From Clostridia bacterium (GTDB lineage Bacteria; Bacillota; Clostridia; Oscillospirales; Acutalibacteraceae): a stretch of 32,665 bases of DNA. This document shows positions 25,844-32,665 of this stretch, piece after piece. The notes under the pieces were generated by a model, which had not been told where the DNA came from, made no database searches, and saw nothing but the letters and a program-made list of their open reading frames with translations. The first letter of the stretch is position 1, and the number at the start of each line of letters is the position of its first letter. The stretch lies in the NCBI GenBank assembly GCA_017631795.1, contig JAGBSO010000053.1:1-32665 (forward strand). The letters are read 5' to 3'. The translations under genes were made by a program, and so were the position numbers.

Positions 25844-25902
25844 GTATAAATATAAATAATTTACTTATTTCGGAGTTTTATTTGAATTGCCCGGAAAATA
25901 TA

Positions 25903-25931
25903 TTGATTTTCAGATATTTTGTTATTATAAT
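25903..25931 (+). promoter_or_regulatory. Promoter of the dockerin gene
   Basis: TTGATT (25903-25908) and TATAAT (25926-25931) are 17 bases apart. The leader is about 85 bases long, and no obvious structure is seen in it. Confidence 0.7.
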
Positions 25932-26022
25932 GAAGATGTAATATATAAGAAAGCTGATGGTTCCGATGGTCTGATTATTCAAGTTCATATAAAAGATTTT
26001 TAATTTTAAGGAGTGATATTTT

Positions 26023-26592
26023 ATGAAAAAAAGCATATTATGTTTAGTTCTGATTGCAACCGTTATGCTTTCTTTACCGATGTATGTTTATGCCTATGAT
26101 TACAGCGAAAATGATGTTATTTTTGATATTTTGCCCGGAGACATTAATGCAGACAATAAGGTAACAGCCGCAGATGCAAGACTTTGTCTGCGAGCTTCAG
26201 CAAAACTTGAAACCCTGACTGAAAAACAGCAAAAAACAGCAGATTTGGACGGTACAGGCGAAATTACCGGCTCAGATGCAAGACAGATTCTTCGTGCATG
26301 CGCAGGTCTTGATATGCTGTCTATTACAGTGAATCTTGAACAGGGGCAGAACTTGGTTGTTGGACCGTTAAAAATCTGGGGAGTTGAATGCACACCGCAA
26401 AAACAGAATGACAATCTTACTGTCTTAAAAACAACAGAAATCGAAAACCCGGAAATTGTCGGAGCGCCTGCTTCCGGTTTCTTTACAATAAAAGCAACAG
26501 AACCGGGAGATTATAATTTGGTTTTCACAAGCTATCAGCCATGGATTGGTGATATAACAGAACATTTTAATCTTGTATTAAATATAAAATAA
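26023..26592 (+). CDS. Secreted type I dockerin protein with chagasin-like domain
   Basis: The 189-aa protein has a signal peptide (about 1-24, hydrophobic core LVLIATVMLSLPMYVYA). A dockerin follows at about 38-105 with two calcium-binding F-hands, GDINADNKVTAADARLCLRA and ADLDGTGEITGSDARQILRA. Such modules dock to cohesins of a cellulosome-type scaffold. The C-terminal part (about 108-189) ends GFFTIKATEPGDYNLVFTSY with QPWIGD, very like the late strands of chagasin-type cysteine-protease inhibitors (I42), where a RPWE motif is usual. The early NPTTGY loop of chagasin is not seen, so inhibition is uncertain. AAGGAG lies 9 bases before the start. It has its own promoter and terminator. Confidence 0.85.
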   Translation: MKKSILCLVLIATVMLSLPMYVYAYDYSENDVIFDILPGDINADNKVTAADARLCLRASAKLETLTEKQQKTADLDGTGEITGSDARQILRACAGLDMLSITVNLEQGQNLVVGPLKIWGVECTPQKQNDNLTVLKTTEIENPEIVGAPASGFFTIKATEPGDYNLVFTSYQPWIGDITEHFNLVLNIK

Positions 26593-26607
26593 GCAGTTAA
26601 TACAAAT

Positions 26608-26632
26608 CCCCATCGACAAAACATCGATGGGG
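26608..26632 (+). terminator. Terminator between dockerin and MATE genes
   Basis: CCCCATCGA (26608-26616) pairs with TCGATGGGG (26624-26632), followed by TAATTTTTTT on the + strand. The genes converge here, and the weaker ATTTGTATT tail on the other strand could serve the MATE unit. Confidence 0.9.
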
Positions 26633-26640
26633 TAATTTTT

Positions 26641-27996
26641 TTAATTTCTTGTAAGTTCTTTTATCCACTTAAATCTGTTGACCTTTACAACTGCAACAAA
26701 GCACTTGAGAATCTGGTCAGATTTCAGGAAGAAGAATGTTACGGGAATAGGCAGACACCATACAAAAGCTGAAAGTGCCGAAAGCGGAAGAACAATTCCC
26801 CACATAAATATAAGGTCATTTATGAGAACGAATTTTGTGTCACCGCCGCCTGAAACAATTCCGCACAGTGCAGGTGCTTCATAACAGGAACCGATTATTG
26901 TTACACTCAGGATATATATAAATGACTTTGCAAGAGCCTTTGTTTCGTCTGCAACGTTATACATAGAAAGAATTCCGTCACAACACATGAACATTATAAG
27001 TCCTGAAAGAATACCTATAACAACAAAAATTATCTGAAGCCGTTTTGAGTAAAGCTTTACTCTCGGTATGTCACGCTCGCCTACTGTTTTTCCGATAATA
27101 ACAGATGCAGCATTTGACGTTGATGTATAAAGCACACTTACAACCTGATAAATGGTGGTTGCAATACTGTTTGCCCCAAGCACGGCAACAGAATCAATTC
27201 TGCCGAGTATCGCAGTCTGTATAGCCATTGCAATACCCCATGAAGTTGCTGAGCCGATAAGCGGAAGTCCTGTTTTTATGTAATCCTTTATATATGACTT
27301 ATCAAAAACAAACAGGTCACGGATTTTCATCCTAATCTTTTTATCAAGTCTGAACACATAGAATGCAACTATGATAAACTCAACATATCTTGCAGTCAAT
27401 GTAGCAATTGCAGCACCTTTTACACCAAGTTCAGGGCAACCGAAGTTACCGAAAATCAGCATATAGTTAAGGCTTATGTTCACAACAAGTGAAACAGCGT
27501 TGATAACAAATCCGATTCTTACAGTTTCAACACTTCTGAGCATACTGAGCAACAACTGTGTCATTGTAAAAATACAGTATGAAAAGCCCATAATTACTAT
27601 GTACTTTGAACCCTCTGCAATTTCATTAGTTTTATCTGTGAGAAGTCCCAGAACGTTCTCAGGGAACAATATAACTGCAAGACCGAGCAATGCACTGAGA
27701 ACCGTTCCGATAATTGCCGCTGATGTAAAAATCTTTTTAATGGGTTTTGTGTCACCTTTTCCCCAATACTGAGCTGCAAGAACACCTACACCGTTTGCAG
27801 CACCCATTGCAAACATCTGCAGAAGAAACTGCACCTGATTTGCAAGAGAAACACCGCTCATTGCAACTTCGCTGTATTTGCCGATCATGATATTATCAGC
27901 AAGGTTGACACTGTATGTAAGAAGATTCTGCAGAATTATAACCACTGACAGAGAAAAGAACGTTTTATAAAAATACTTATCTTTAAAAATTTTCAT
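26641..27996 (-). CDS. MATE family efflux transporter
   Basis: The 451-aa protein has about twelve membrane helices in two similar halves and a MatE start: LADNIMIGKYSEVAMSGVSLANQ and later AMAIQTAILGRIDSVAVLGANSIATTIYQ. Such proteins export cationic drugs, dyes or metabolites using a Na+ or H+ gradient. The start lies 4 bases after the phosphoesterase stop, with only a weak GAAG site, so translation is probably linked to the gene before it. It is third in an operon with a DUF1963 protein and the phosphoesterase. No substrate can be assigned. Confidence 0.94.
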   Translation of the reverse strand: MKIFKDKYFYKTFFSLSVVIILQNLLTYSVNLADNIMIGKYSEVAMSGVSLANQVQFLLQMFAMGAANGVGVLAAQYWGKGDTKPIKKIFTSAAIIGTVLSALLGLAVILFPENVLGLLTDKTNEIAEGSKYIVIMGFSYCIFTMTQLLLSMLRSVETVRIGFVINAVSLVVNISLNYMLIFGNFGCPELGVKGAAIATLTARYVEFIIVAFYVFRLDKKIRMKIRDLFVFDKSYIKDYIKTGLPLIGSATSWGIAMAIQTAILGRIDSVAVLGANSIATTIYQVVSVLYTSTSNAASVIIGKTVGERDIPRVKLYSKRLQIIFVVIGILSGLIMFMCCDGILSMYNVADETKALAKSFIYILSVTIIGSCYEAPALCGIVSGGGDTKFVLINDLIFMWGIVLPLSALSAFVWCLPIPVTFFFLKSDQILKCFVAVVKVNRFKWIKELTRN

Positions 27997-28000
27997 AGCA

Positions 28001-29125
28001 TTATTTCTTCAATAATTTTCCGAGTGCAGCAGCACCGCCGAGAATTACAGCACCTGCTGCAATACCGCCAAGCACCGCAAACTTTTTCTTTTCACATTCA
28101 TCTGCATCCCAGAACCATCTGAGCTTTGCAACAGGTCCGTTACCACAGAGTTCATTATAATAAACAGTTCTGCAATTAAACGCAGATGTGTTATTCTCAT
28201 CAAACTCAAACAGTTTGACACCTCTGTTACCGCTACCGTAACAACGGAATGAAGCTGCAGGTGATGCAACAAATTTAATACCGTCTTTTTCACCCACAAA
28301 ATCATTTGTATGGTCATGACCCGAAACAATTGCTCTTACACCACCGTCTGCAAGCACAGCCTGATAAAAACCGTTGTCATTTTCAAGCGGAGTCACAGGC
28401 TCATTGAGATAGCCCCAGACACCGTCTGCTTTTTTGAGATGAATATTATTATAACTGACTGTTGCTTCCTCAGGAGAACATTCCTGAGTGAAATCTTCGA
28501 GTTCTTTAAGGGGAATATGCATAAACACAAGTGAATCATACGGATTCCCACCGTTTTCATTCTTCTGTGTTTCAGATTCAGCCTTGAACCACTCAACCTG
28601 TTTTTCTGTTATGTCATTAAAGCACTTATCGAGAGCTTTATCATGCCATGCTGTATTTATCATCCAGAGATTAAGAAGCTGTTTTTCACCGTCTGATGAA
28701 TAAACAGGCAGACGGTATGTACCGCAAAGGTCTCCTGTGTTTTCAAAGCCTCTGTTCATTGAATATGAACGGAAAATTTCAGCCTGTTCATCACCTGTGA
28801 AAGAGTTCATATCGTCATGATTACCGTAAATCATGGCAAAAGGTATACCGCGTCTTTCGGGAATATCAAGAATATGAGCCAGAGCAGTACGCATAATCTC
28901 AAACTCTTCTTCCCTTGACATTTCTTTTTTCTTTGAAGAAAATCTGTAATCACGAAGATGATTGCCGAGAATGTTATCTCCTGTAAATACAATAAGATCA
29001 GGTTTCAGCTGTTCACATGCATTCTCAAGCATAACAAGCATTGTTTTTCTGACCCAATGCAGATCCTGAGCATCACTTATCTGCAATATTCTGAGTTTTC
29101 CGTTATTGAATCTGATTTTTTCCAT
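28001..29125 (-). CDS. Calcineurin-like metallophosphoesterase with C-terminal membrane anchor
   Basis: The 374-aa enzyme has the metallophosphatase motifs in order: QISDAQ (about 15-20), FTGDN (about 47-51), YGNHDD (about 100-105), MHIP (about 202-205) and SGHDH (about 265-269). It resembles the purple-acid-phosphatase-like group of cytoplasmic bacterial phosphohydrolases. The last 35 residues form a Gly/Ala-rich helix with a KKFAVLGGIAAGAVILGGAA core and a KLLKK tail, so the enzyme is probably tail-anchored. No signal peptide is present. It starts immediately after the DUF1963 stop (TAAATG). The substrate is unknown; nucleotides or phospholipid head groups are options. Confidence 0.9.
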   Translation of the reverse strand: MEKIRFNNGKLRILQISDAQDLHWVRKTMLVMLENACEQLKPDLIVFTGDNILGNHLRDYRFSSKKKEMSREEEFEIMRTALAHILDIPERRGIPFAMIYGNHDDMNSFTGDEQAEIFRSYSMNRGFENTGDLCGTYRLPVYSSDGEKQLLNLWMINTAWHDKALDKCFNDITEKQVEWFKAESETQKNENGGNPYDSLVFMHIPLKELEDFTQECSPEEATVSYNNIHLKKADGVWGYLNEPVTPLENDNGFYQAVLADGGVRAIVSGHDHTNDFVGEKDGIKFVASPAASFRCYGSGNRGVKLFEFDENNTSAFNCRTVYYNELCGNGPVAKLRWFWDADECEKKKFAVLGGIAAGAVILGGAAALGKLLKK

Positions 29126-29740
29126 TTATTCCACCGCCAGATAACATATAGTTTTTGAAAAATCTTTTTTAGCAAGATCTTCTTTTTTTATAAGGAAATA
29201 GAGATATCCGCTGTCTTCAAATTCAAGAGTAAAATCATCGCCTGAAAAAGAATCAAGACAGAAAAGAAGCACATAGTCATCGAGTTCTTTATCATCATTT
29301 ACGGGATAGCTCCCCATGAGCTGATGAAATGCATCAGTACATTCGTTTTCATTATCTGTAAACTCGATTTTCAGTTCTTTAAAACCGACTGCTTCACCGT
29401 TTTCATCAACAATCTCGCCGCACTGCAGGTCTGCTGTTCCGCCGTTATAATATTTAACGGCAAAATTCCCCATGCTCTGAAAACCTTTTGTTATTGCAGG
29501 TGCACTCTCCTCTCCGAGAGGATTTGCGATACATCCAAAGAAATAAAGCATTCCTTTTTCAGGAAGACATGCGTTCATTTCATGAGCTTTTTTACAATTA
29601 ACCTGACAGATGAATTCCATATCAAATTCATCGTCGTCAACGGGCCAGTCAAAATCTTCGGGAAGATCGGGACAACCGAAAAATTTGCTGTCGCCCAGAG
29701 AGCACTCTTTTTCATCATACTTAATATAGATATTTTCCAT
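29126..29740 (-). CDS. DUF1963 (YwqG-like) protein
   Basis: This 204-aa soluble acidic protein matches the DUF1963 pattern: GCPDLPEDFDWP near the start, EFICQVNC, PEKGMLYFFG, and the late DDYVLLFCLDS. The family fold is known, but its function is not. GGTGATT lies about 6 bases before the start. It is the first gene of a tight operon with a metallophosphoesterase and a MATE exporter. A promoter is not convincing in the 60 bases upstream. Confidence 0.85.
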   Translation of the reverse strand: MENIYIKYDEKECSLGDSKFFGCPDLPEDFDWPVDDDEFDMEFICQVNCKKAHEMNACLPEKGMLYFFGCIANPLGEESAPAITKGFQSMGNFAVKYYNGGTADLQCGEIVDENGEAVGFKELKIEFTDNENECTDAFHQLMGSYPVNDDKELDDYVLLFCLDSFSGDDFTLEFEDSGYLYFLIKKEDLAKKDFSKTICYLAVE

Positions 29741-29962
29741 TATTAATCACCAAATTTTATTTTAACACAGAAATTATCAAAATACAACAAAAATTTATCA
29801 TGCAAATAATCATCAGAAATCTTGACGGACATGAGCATGATTTGGTAGAATACTTAAAAGAGAAATACATGCAAATATCTGCCGTCATTACAGATATGAT
29901 ACTTGCATATACTCAAACAGATATAATAACAACACAAAAATATATTATAAGGATGGATTCTG

Positions 29963-30583
29963 ATGAAAGTTTTAATTATCAACGGCAGTCCGAGAGTCGG
30001 AGGCAACACAACCGTAGCACTGAATGAAATGGAAAAGGTTTTTGCAAAAAACGGCATTGAGACAGAAACCGTGCAGGTGGGCAACATGGAAATCAGAGGC
30101 TGCGTCTGCTGCGGATACTGCTTCAAAAACGGTAAATGTGCTTTTGATGACATTGCAAATGAACTCGCTGCAAAATTTGAAGAATGTGACGGTCTTGTTA
30201 TCGGCAGCCCTGTTTATTATGCAGCTGCAAACAGCACTCTCACAGCGCTTCTTGACAGACTCTTCTACTCTGCTTCATTTGATAAAACAATGAAAGTCGG
30301 CGCAAGTGTTGCAGTATGCAGAAGGGGCGGTGCATCTGCAACATTTGATCAGCTCAACAAATATTTCACCATAAGCGGTATGCCTGTTGCATCCAGCCAG
30401 TACTGGAACAGTGTTCACGGCAGAGCACCCGGTGAAGCTTCCGAAGATGAAGAAGGATTGCAGACAATGCGTACTCTTGCAGAAAATATGACATTCCTGA
30501 TGAAGAGTATTGCGCTGGGTAAAGAAAAATACGGTATCCCCGAAAAAGAAAAAAAGATATTCACAAGTTTTATCAAAAAGTAA
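29963..30583 (+). CDS. NADPH-dependent FMN reductase / flavodoxin-fold protein
   Basis: The 206-aa protein has the flavodoxin-like FMN-binding loop INGSPRVGGNTTVAL (about 6-20) and GSPVYYAAANS (about 79-89). CVCCGYCFKNGKC at about 47-59 is a cysteine pattern common in iron-sulfur flavoproteins and anaerobe quinone or nitro reductases. No second metal domain is present, so a [4Fe-4S] cluster at these cysteines is possible but uncertain. AAGGATGG lies about 7 bases before the ATG. A TATAAT at 29922-29927 may be its -10. It is monocistronic. Confidence 0.9.
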   Translation: MKVLIINGSPRVGGNTTVALNEMEKVFAKNGIETETVQVGNMEIRGCVCCGYCFKNGKCAFDDIANELAAKFEECDGLVIGSPVYYAAANSTLTALLDRLFYSASFDKTMKVGASVAVCRRGGASATFDQLNKYFTISGMPVASSQYWNSVHGRAPGEASEDEEGLQTMRTLAENMTFLMKSIALGKEKYGIPEKEKKIFTSFIKK

Positions 30584-30586
30584 AAT

Positions 30587-30620
30587 AACGGTATGTATGA
30601 TCTGCTTAATACATACCGTT
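30587..30620 (+). terminator. Terminator between the flavoprotein and GH110 genes
   Basis: AACGGTATGTAT (30587-30598) and ATACATACCGTT (30609-30620) form a perfect 12-bp stem, followed by TTCTTTT on the + strand. The other strand has ATTTTACTTTTTG, so it also suits the convergent gene. Confidence 0.9.
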
Positions 30621-30628
30621 TTCTTTTA

Positions 30629-32263
30629 TCAGTTTTCAATTACATTATTTATGTCTGTCACTGCACCCGTGTGATGTTTTTCTATGGTATAAGGTGCATC
30701 AAAAACATTATCAGAAATCTCTGCTTCTCGCAGATATTCGAGCCATATACAATGTGCATCCAAAGACGGTTTTTCAAATCTGTTGCCCGTCAGCACAAGT
30801 CTGCCATGCACAAACTCTTCAGAATTTTCATTCATAACTTTAGGAGTATATCTGATTGCCGGAGCAGACTGATGCGTTTTTGCATATTCACAGCCGGAAA
30901 CATGATTATTACGAAAAACAATCTCTTTTGTATAACCTGATTCAAACCAGAAATTGCAGTCATCTTCAATAAGCAATGCAGGTCCCCACAGATTGCGGAA
31001 TCTGTTGTTTTCAATAACAACTTCGCCACGTGTTGTGCAGAGAATACCACGTCCTGATGTCGGTCCGAAATCGCAGTTTCCGACATACAGGTCAGGAGTC
31101 CAAGTGGCATTTTCGACGACATCCTTATCAATCACAATATCAGGTAAAGCTCTGTCAAGGAGCAGCTTTATATCGGTATCATTGAGTTTTTCATAAGATT
31201 TGACAACTGTTTTTCCGTAAGGAATCAGTGTATCCCATCTGATAAATTCAAGTTCGTCACCGACTTCAAAAGCCTGGAATCCCCATGTTTCATTATGCAT
31301 AAACCTGACAATAATGCAGTTTTCATCATCATTCTTTTCAACAATACGAAGATGAGTTCCGTGGACATTGATATAATCATCCTGAGCACCCCATGCTTTA
31401 CAGTTTTCAACAACAAGTCTGCCTCTGCAACCTGAAAACTGAAAGAAATCTGCTGTGCTTGCGATTGTTCTGCCTTCGGCAGGAGTAAAATCACAGTTAA
31501 TAAATGAGACATTTTCACAGAACTGAGAAACCATACCAAGACCGTGCATAAATTTCACCCGAAGGTTTTCAAAACGGAGATTTTTGCATCGCTGAAACAA
31601 ACTTCCTGTCTGATCACGGACAATACTTCGGGTCTGAATGATACTTCCTGCAGTGAAATCGGCATCTTTGTTTTTAAGAGAAACTCTTAGTGTTTTATCA
31701 CCGATATGTTCAATTTTTTCAAAAGCAAGATCAGCTTTACTGTAATCTCTGCATGTTTCTTTTTCAGGATCAAATATTTTAAAATATCTGCCGTTTCCGA
31801 TATAATTACTTTCCCAATAGGGGGTGCCGTTTTCATCAGGCTCACCTTTCCATATCAGATCATTATCTTCAATACGGAAAAGACAATCGGGATTAATTTC
31901 AATTTCACACACACCGCTTTCATTTGAAAGAATTCTGAACTCGGTCATTGTGGGACAGGCATAATCGACAGTCAGATTTCTGACTGTTATATTCTCACAC
32001 TTATCAAACAACAACGGTGTCATTTTCCCGTGAACAATCAATGTTGATCCGTTGCCATCAATAGTAATGTTTTTCTTGTCTTTAAGATATATTGCAGTAT
32101 TACGCATTCCGTCGGGATTCTCATGTTTTTTTGCTGTATTTGAACAAAAATAATCATGCAAAACAAATGAATCTTCCTGACGCACATGATAAACACTGTT
32201 TTTATTCAGAAGAATATTGTCGCCATCATTTATATTCAGAAAAATTTCGGAAAGCTCATTCAT
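30629..32263 (-). CDS. GH110-like alpha-1,3-galactosidase, cytoplasmic form
   Basis: The 544-aa right-handed beta-helix protein resembles family 110 enzymes that remove alpha-1,3-linked galactose, as in blood group B. The match is in ITIDGNGSTLIVHGKMTPLL, AEGRTIASTADFFQFSGCRG and GAQDDYINVHGTHLRI. Asp272, Asp295 and Asp296 have the same spacing as the three catalytic aspartates I recall for GH110 (a single Asp, then a pair 23-24 residues later). Unlike most characterised members it has no signal peptide, so it would act inside the cell. GGCGGG lies 9 bases before the start. It has its own promoter. A general beta-helix epimerase or lyase is the alternative. Confidence 0.82.
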   Translation of the reverse strand: MNELSEIFLNINDGDNILLNKNSVYHVRQEDSFVLHDYFCSNTAKKHENPDGMRNTAIYLKDKKNITIDGNGSTLIVHGKMTPLLFDKCENITVRNLTVDYACPTMTEFRILSNESGVCEIEINPDCLFRIEDNDLIWKGEPDENGTPYWESNYIGNGRYFKIFDPEKETCRDYSKADLAFEKIEHIGDKTLRVSLKNKDADFTAGSIIQTRSIVRDQTGSLFQRCKNLRFENLRVKFMHGLGMVSQFCENVSFINCDFTPAEGRTIASTADFFQFSGCRGRLVVENCKAWGAQDDYINVHGTHLRIVEKNDDENCIIVRFMHNETWGFQAFEVGDELEFIRWDTLIPYGKTVVKSYEKLNDTDIKLLLDRALPDIVIDKDVVENATWTPDLYVGNCDFGPTSGRGILCTTRGEVVIENNRFRNLWGPALLIEDDCNFWFESGYTKEIVFRNNHVSGCEYAKTHQSAPAIRYTPKVMNENSEEFVHGRLVLTGNRFEKPSLDAHCIWLEYLREAEISDNVFDAPYTIEKHHTGAVTDINNVIEN

Positions 32264-32296
32264 ATCAGAAAACCCGCCTTTCTCAAATCTGCTTTT

Positions 32297-32325
32297 ATTA
32301 TACTTTATAAAACAACAAAAAACAA
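32297..32325 (-). promoter_or_regulatory. GH110 gene promoter
   Basis: TTGTTT (32320-32325) and TATAAT (32297-32302) are 17 bases apart on the minus strand. The -35 lies inside the T tail of the preceding terminator. Confidence 0.65.
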
Positions 32326-32326
32326 T

Positions 32327-32356
32327 GGGAGACAGCCAAATTAATGACTGTCTCCC
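32327..32356 (-). terminator. Terminator of the wall-anchored protein gene
   Basis: GGGAGACAG (32327-32335) and CTGTCTCCC (32348-32356) form a perfect 9-bp stem with a 12-nt loop, followed by ATTGTTTTTTGTTG on the minus strand. Confidence 0.92.
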
Positions 32357-32383
32357 TGATTTAATACGAATTACGGATATTAA

Positions 32384-32665
32384 TTAAATCTCGTTATCTT
32401 CATATTTTTTTGTTTTGCGGATTTTTCCGATGACAGAACTGAAAAAACCGATCATACCTGCACACATAAGTGCAAATACGGAAGCTGAACTGTTTGTATC
32501 ACCTGTCTGAGGGATATGAGAATCATCCGGCTGATCAGGCTGTTCAGGTTCTTCAGGCTGTTCAGGCTGTGGCTGTCCGCCCTGTTCGGGTTCCGGCTCC
32601 GGCTCGGGCTCGGGTTCGGGTTCCGGCTCGGGTTCCGGCTCGGGTTCCGGCTCGGGTTCGGGTTC
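32384..32665 (-). CDS. C-terminus of a sortase-anchored surface protein (partial)
   Basis: Only the last 93 residues are in the window, and the frame is open to the edge. They comprise a Glu-Pro dipeptide repeat, a Gln/Pro/Glu-rich stretch, the sorting signal IPQTGDT, a membrane helix (ALMCAGMIGFFSSVIG) and a basic tail (KIRKTKK). This is the classical wall-anchor layout: sortase cleaves between Thr and Gly and links the protein to peptidoglycan, and the Pro-rich rod spans the wall. IPQTG is a variant of LPXTG common in Clostridia. The functional N-terminal domains lie outside the window, so the role is not known. A terminator follows. Confidence 0.9.
   Translation of the reverse strand, partial: EPEPEPEPEPEPEPEPEPEPEPEPEPEQGGQPQPEQPEEPEQPDQPDDSHIPQTGDTNSSASVFALMCAGMIGFFSSVIGKIRKTKKYEDNEI
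32585..32665 (-). repeat. Hexamer tandem repeat coding for Glu-Pro
   Basis: Twenty-seven codons alternate Glu and Pro without exception to the window edge. At DNA level the hexamer varies between GAACCG, GAGCCG, GAACCC and GAGCCC forms. The GC content is far above that of the surroundings. The repeat may change length by slippage in steps of two residues without breaking the frame. Confidence 0.92.

Noticed and set aside
29800..30027. A 75-aa + strand reading frame
   Set aside because: It overlaps the start of the FMN reductase in another frame and has no ribosome-binding site or protein-like pattern.
32585..32665. CRISPR-like or intergenic satellite repeat
   Set aside because: The hexamers keep one coding frame (Glu-Pro) leading to a sortase signal, and there are no spacers.

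Overview
This window reads as a chromosomal segment of a low-GC, endospore-lineage gut Clostridium relative, most likely Oscillospiraceae/Ruminococcaceae (Ruminococcus or Eubacterium siraeum-like). The reasons are the sporulation genes spoIIP and gpr, a type I dockerin with Ruminococcus-style F-hand repeats, an IPQTG sortase substrate, clostridial DnaE and PfkA, and typical Firmicutes promoters, riboswitches and U-tailed terminators. There are no phage, plasmid, CRISPR or transposase genes. The only mobile-type sequence is a 166-bp MITE-like repeat. The organism is inferred from gene content; no search was run.

Layout. At 1-180 there is the 3' part of a structured RNA with a tRNA-like T-arm and a strong terminator. 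At 0.18-1.03 kb there is a LytTR regulator with a DUF3021 membrane partner. At 1.1-2.4 kb a cobalamin riboswitch precedes a DUF4430 lipoprotein and an ECF S component, probably a B12 uptake pair. At 2.4-5.6 kb pyruvate formate-lyase and its activase (pflB-pflA) sit behind a perfect-consensus promoter overlapped by a 20-bp palindrome. At 5.7-11.2 kb the order of transcription is araD, dnaE, pfkA. At 11.2-12.8 kb there is a lipoprotein and a FabG-type reductase. At 12.8-16 kb there is a GH2 beta-galactosidase. At 16-20.3 kb a MITE interrupts the end of a small gene behind spoIIP, and a riboswitch-led queT-response regulator-kinase unit follows.

From 20.4 to 26.6 kb the window holds hpf (+), gpr (-), rpsT and a 58-aa membrane peptide (+), then darA, a DUF1854 protein and an unusual ABC exporter (-), then a secreted dockerin protein with a chagasin-like tail (+). 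From 26.6 to 32.7 kb it holds a DUF1963 protein, a membrane-anchored metallophosphoesterase and a MATE exporter (-), an FMN reductase (+), a GH110-like alpha-1,3-galactosidase (-), and the C-terminus of a wall-anchored protein with a Glu-Pro repeat, which runs off the window end.

Taken together the genes describe an anaerobic fermenter that scavenges vitamins (cobalamin and preQ1 by ECF S components), splits galactosides inside the cell (GH2 and GH110), ferments pyruvate to formate, and displays proteins by dockerin or sortase. Nearly every transcription unit has a recognisable -35/-10 pair with 17-bp spacing and a hairpin terminator. The observations most worth following are the dockerin-chagasin protein, the GH110 enzyme without signal peptide, the B12-controlled lipoprotein/S-component pair, the pfl operator, the MITE that supplies a new C-terminus, and the unassigned RNA at the left edge.
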